This document shows, one piece after another, positions 4,655-6,841 of a DNA stretch of 6,841 nt (the stretch's first letter is position 1; every line of letters starts with the position of its first letter). The DNA lies in assembly GCA_002403895.1 (NCBI GenBank), contig DHIQ01000169.1, positions 1 to 6,841 of the forward strand, read 5' to 3'. The notes beneath the pieces are model-generated. The model searched no databases. It was not told where the DNA came from and saw only the letters and a program-made list of their open reading frames with translations. Both the position numbers and the translations under genes were made by a program. This DNA is from Candidatus Neomicrothrix sp. UBA4742. GTDB taxonomy: Bacteria; Actinomycetota; Acidimicrobiia; Acidimicrobiales; Acidimicrobilacustridaceae.

Positions 4655-6130
4655 TCAGGCGGCGTTCACTTCCAGGGCGGCTACCCAGTCGATCATGAAC
4701 TCCTTCAGCCGAGCGCGATCCGGCAGCACGGTGACGCTGTTGATCGCGGTGCGCAGCATCTCGTTTCGCTCGCTCACCGTGGCCGCAGTCCACACCGCCC
4801 GGATGTCCGCCGCCCTGGCGCGCAGTTCGTCCAGCGAGTCGGCCCGCGCCCGCGTGGCGCGTGACGCTACCTCGTCGCGGGCGGCCTGGGCGGCCACCTC
4901 CGCCCGCTCAGCTTCGAGGGCCTCGGCCTGACGACGGAAGGTAGCGTCGGTCGCTGGTCCCGGTGACTCCAGCGTCAGCCTGACCAGCGTCTCCAACTTG
5001 CGGTCGATTCTTGCGAGCCGGGCGGTCGAATCCTCCCTCGGGGTCGCCGCCCCGAAGGCCCTCTCGGGCGCCTTCCTGACGTGAGCGGCGAACGGTGCCG
5101 CGATCCGCTCCATGAACGCCTCGGTGACGATGTTCTCCACCCGTCCGGCCGCGACCCCGCCCGCCCTGCACTCGCCCCCTTCCCGCTTCCTGGCCGACTT
5201 CGAGCACTCGTAGGTGGACCGGGCCGGGTTCGATGCGGTGCTACGCCACATCGGCGCGCCACACGTGCAGGTGAGGAGTTCCGACAGGAGGCTCCCGCCC
5301 TTGCCCTTGCGGTTCAGCGCCGGCCGGGATGCCTTGGTGGCCATGCGGGTGAGCTTCACCCGCTCCCAGAGCTTCCGGTCGATCAGCGGCTCCCATTGGC
5401 CCTCGGTGAGTTCGTCGCCGTAGTGGCGATACCCGGCGAAGGTGGGGTTGTCCAGGATCCGGGCGATCCGGCTCTGATTCCACACCTTGCTCCCGCGCTG
5501 GCACGTCACTCCCCGTTCGTTCAGGTCCCGGGCGATGGCGCGCAGGCCCCACCCGGCCGCGAATCGCTCGAAGATGAGCCGGGCCTCGGGTGCCTGACTC
5601 GGGTGGGGACTCAGTTGCTTGTCCACATACTGGTACCCGAACGGAACCGTGACACCGCCCAGGTGGCGACCGTTCTTCGCGAGGTACCGGTGGGTGTCCT
5701 TCCACCGCTCGCTGATCAGGTCCGACTCGTACTCGGCCAGGGCGGTCAGGACGTTTCGCATCAGCTTGCCGCCCGAGGTCGTGGTGTCCATCCGAAGATC
5801 GAGAAAGGCGATCCCGACCCCGGAGCCTTCGAGCACGTCATACGCCGCGAGGTTGTCCTTCATGGACCGTCCGAACCTGGACAGTTTCGGCACGATGATC
5901 AGGTCGAACTCGTCGCGCCGCTCCAGCATGGTGGTAAACGCCGGGCGAGCCTTCGAGCCCTTGCGCCCGCTGAAGTCCAGGTCGGCGAACACTTCGGCCA
6001 GCCGGTACCCGTAGGCGCTGGCGTAACCCTCGATCTCCTGGCGGTAGATGCTGTCGGCCAGCATGCCGTCTCGGGCCTGCGACACCCGGAGATACCCCGC
6101 CGCGGTCTTGCCGTTCTTGGTCTTGGTCAC
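4655..6130 (-). CDS. Large serine recombinase (phage-type integrase)
   Basis: A 491-aa integrase that would catalyse attP x attB recombination through a serine nucleophile. The GTG start (complement of 6128-6130) has GGGGAGG 5 nt upstream; the frame stays open further up but only through intergenic and host sequence. The resolvase-type catalytic domain covers about 10-150: YLRVS with Arg15 and Ser17, FADLDFSGRKGSKARPAF, and PKLSRFGRS (Arg85, Arg88). A 'Recombinase' domain follows at about 155-270 (VPFGYQYVD, RAIARDLNERG, ILDNPTFAGYRHYG). The zinc-ribbon domain has ligands Cys288, Cys290, Cys309 and Cys321. A coiled coil lies at about 368-425, and the conserved tail (WTAATVSERNEMLRTAINSVTV) is present. 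The length is normal and no damage is seen. Its 5' end faces the element-host junction, as usual for this class, where attP normally lies next to int. Confidence 0.95.
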   Translation of the reverse strand: MTKTKNGKTAAGYLRVSQARDGMLADSIYRQEIEGYASAYGYRLAEVFADLDFSGRKGSKARPAFTTMLERRDEFDLIIVPKLSRFGRSMKDNLAAYDVLEGSGVGIAFLDLRMDTTTSGGKLMRNVLTALAEYESDLISERWKDTHRYLAKNGRHLGGVTVPFGYQYVDKQLSPHPSQAPEARLIFERFAAGWGLRAIARDLNERGVTCQRGSKVWNQSRIARILDNPTFAGYRHYGDELTEGQWEPLIDRKLWERVKLTRMATKASRPALNRKGKGGSLLSELLTCTCGAPMWRSTASNPARSTYECSKSARKREGGECRAGGVAAGRVENIVTEAFMERIAAPFAAHVRKAPERAFGAATPREDSTARLARIDRKLETLVRLTLESPGPATDATFRRQAEALEAERAEVAAQAARDEVASRATRARADSLDELRARAADIRAVWTAATVSERNEMLRTAINSVTVLPDRARLKEFMIDWVAALEVNAA

Positions 6131-6147
6131 CGGGACCTCCCCTCGTT

Positions 6148-6606
6148 GTGGTCGTGCTGGGGATAGTCTATCGCGTCTCCCGGTGTAACGAGTACACGTT
6201 AGTCGACGTGGCGCCACTGGTCGCCGATGTCGACGCGGGGAAGGTGGAGCGCATCGTGGACAACCTGTTGGCGAACGCCGTGAAACACACCCCGGCCGGT
6301 ACGCCCATCTGGCTCCGGATCGAAGCCTGTCCGGGAGGCGTGCTTCTGGTCGTTGAAGACGCGGGCCCGGGCATTCCGCGTGAACTGGCCGCGGGTATCT
6401 TCGAGCCCTTCTATCAGGGCCCCGGCGACCATCCATCGCCGGGCTCAGGCATCGGACTCTCCTTGGTCGCCAAGTTCGCCGAACTCCATGGAGGCCGCAC
6501 CTGGGTCGAGGATCGACCAGGCGGCGGAGCGTCGTTCCGCGTCGAGCTTCCTTGCTCGGTCATCCCGATGGACTCGATCTCAGAGCGGAACGCCCATCCC
6601 ACCTGA
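6148..6606 (+). CDS. Histidine kinase fragment (HATPase domain only)
   Basis: The open frame runs 152 codons from GTG 6148, but recognisable kinase sequence starts only near residue 19 (6202). It carries the complete ATP-binding domain of a sensor histidine kinase: N box (ERIVDNLLANAVKHTP, about 34-49), G1 box (VVEDAGPGIP), F box (FEPFYQG) and G2 box (GSGIGLSLVAKF), ending SFRVELP plus a short tail. The sensor region, membrane segments and phospho-accepting His (DHP domain) are missing. The first ~18 residues look like non-homologous junction sequence, and GTG 6148 has no ribosome site. The simplest reading is the 3' half of a host gene split by insertion of the element; the 5' half should lie beyond the element's other end. 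A soluble ATPase domain expressed from element sequence is a less likely alternative. Confidence 0.85.
   Translation: MVVLGIVYRVSRCNEYTLVDVAPLVADVDAGKVERIVDNLLANAVKHTPAGTPIWLRIEACPGGVLLVVEDAGPGIPRELAAGIFEPFYQGPGDHPSPGSGIGLSLVAKFAELHGGRTWVEDRPGGGASFRVELPCSVIPMDSISERNAHPT
6162..6172. promoter_or_regulatory. 11-bp palindrome upstream of integrase, possible operator
   Basis: GATAG-T-CTATC is a perfect palindrome 32 bp upstream of the integrase start. On the - strand it includes TAGACT, which fits a TANNNT -10 box, but no clear -35 box is visible. It could be an autoregulatory operator at the int promoter or part of the attachment site. Confidence 0.3.
6173..6204. other. Candidate element-host junction (att site)
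   Basis: The integrase gene ends its upstream region here and histidine-kinase sequence begins at about 6202 (VDVAPLVADVDAGKVERI), so the crossover should lie nearby. The stretch contains an imperfect dyad, TAACG-AGTACA-CGTTA (6186-6201), overlapped by GTGT/ACAC, consistent with the partly symmetric att sites of serine integrases. The partner att site is outside the window, so the exact core dinucleotide cannot be set. Confidence 0.4.
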
Positions 6607-6667
6607 GTCAGGTTGACGCGGCAACGGACGAGGCCGCCAGGTCAGCGCCACCGACTGTCGCAACGGG

Positions 6668-6841
6668 TCACTTGACCTGCACCGTCCCGCCGGCCGCCTC
6701 GATCTTCTCCTTGGCCGCCTCCGCCTGCTCCTTCGGCACGCGCTCCAGGACCGGCTTCGGGGCGCTGTCGACCAGGTCCTTCGCTTCTTTCAGCCCGAGG
6801 TTGGTGAGGGCCCGGACCTCCTTGATGACCTGGATCTTCTT
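6668..6841 (-). CDS. rplL: Ribosomal protein L7/L12, C-terminal part
   Basis: The last 57 residues and TGA stop of bL12, the stalk protein that recruits translation GTPases to the ribosome. The visible part is the C-terminal domain: [25 protein letters not shown], then [32 protein letters not shown], with the conserved I-K-x-V-R ... GLKEAKxLV surface that contacts elongation factors. The 5' part runs off the window edge. It is convergent with the histidine-kinase fragment, 61 bp away, so no rpoB follows it directly here. This is host core genome and marks the chromosomal side of the insertion. Confidence 0.95.
   Translation of the reverse strand, partial: KKIQVIKEVRALTNLGLKEAKDLVDSAPKPVLERVPKEQAEAAKEKIEAAGGTVQVK

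Noticed and set aside
5081..6166. A 361-aa + strand ORF opposite the integrase
   Set aside because: It is a codon-phase shadow of the integrase with no domain-like content.
4655..6436. A 593-aa version of the serine recombinase
   Set aside because: The extra N-terminus is Arg/Pro-rich antisense of the kinase fragment; the GTG at 6130 has a good ribosome site and gives the normal domain start.

Overview
The window is high-GC DNA, consistent with an actinobacterium-like host (GTG starts, strong Shine-Dalgarno sites, large serine integrase, actinophage-type capsid protein). The exact taxon cannot be fixed from the sequence. It spans the right-hand part of an integrated phage-like element (about 1-6200) and its junction with host chromosome (about 6200-6841). 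The left end of the element lies outside the window.

Left part (1-2949, all on +): a small Cys/His protein; a 230-bp non-coding stretch holding two 36-bp tandem repeats and a 9-bp inverted repeat; a zinc-finger/HTH protein that may be a small terminase-like DNA-binding protein; an overlapping ribbon-helix-helix-like protein; a likely terminator; a small Cys-rich protein; and an apparently intact HK97-fold major capsid protein. No large terminase, portal, protease or tail gene is visible.

Middle (2950-3396): a mosaic of remnants. In frame after the capsid stop comes a Gly-X-Pro (collagen-like) repeat and a short head that resembles the start of a head-tail connector. This is cut off at about 3128 by the tail end of a DNA methyltransferase gene on the other strand, which also carries a frameshift.

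Right part (3397-4654): a secreted Ig-like/IPT-type protein with an intrinsic-terminator-like hairpin inside its reading frame, a small zinc-ribbon-like gene on the - strand with its own terminator, a divergent control region with an exact 20-bp tandem repeat, and a MerR/excisionase-like HTH protein that is a candidate recombination directionality factor.

The 491-aa large serine recombinase (4655-6130, -) has its 5' end facing the host junction. Beyond it lies only the C-terminal ATPase half of a sensor histidine kinase, so the element most likely integrated inside that kinase gene. The host side ends with the convergent 3' part of rplL (ribosomal protein L7/L12). Together the genes suggest a small capsid-encoding integrative element, either a phage satellite of the general phiRv1 type or a decaying prophage. 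The integrase and HTH protein would handle insertion and excision, and the DNA-binding and capsid genes would handle packaging.
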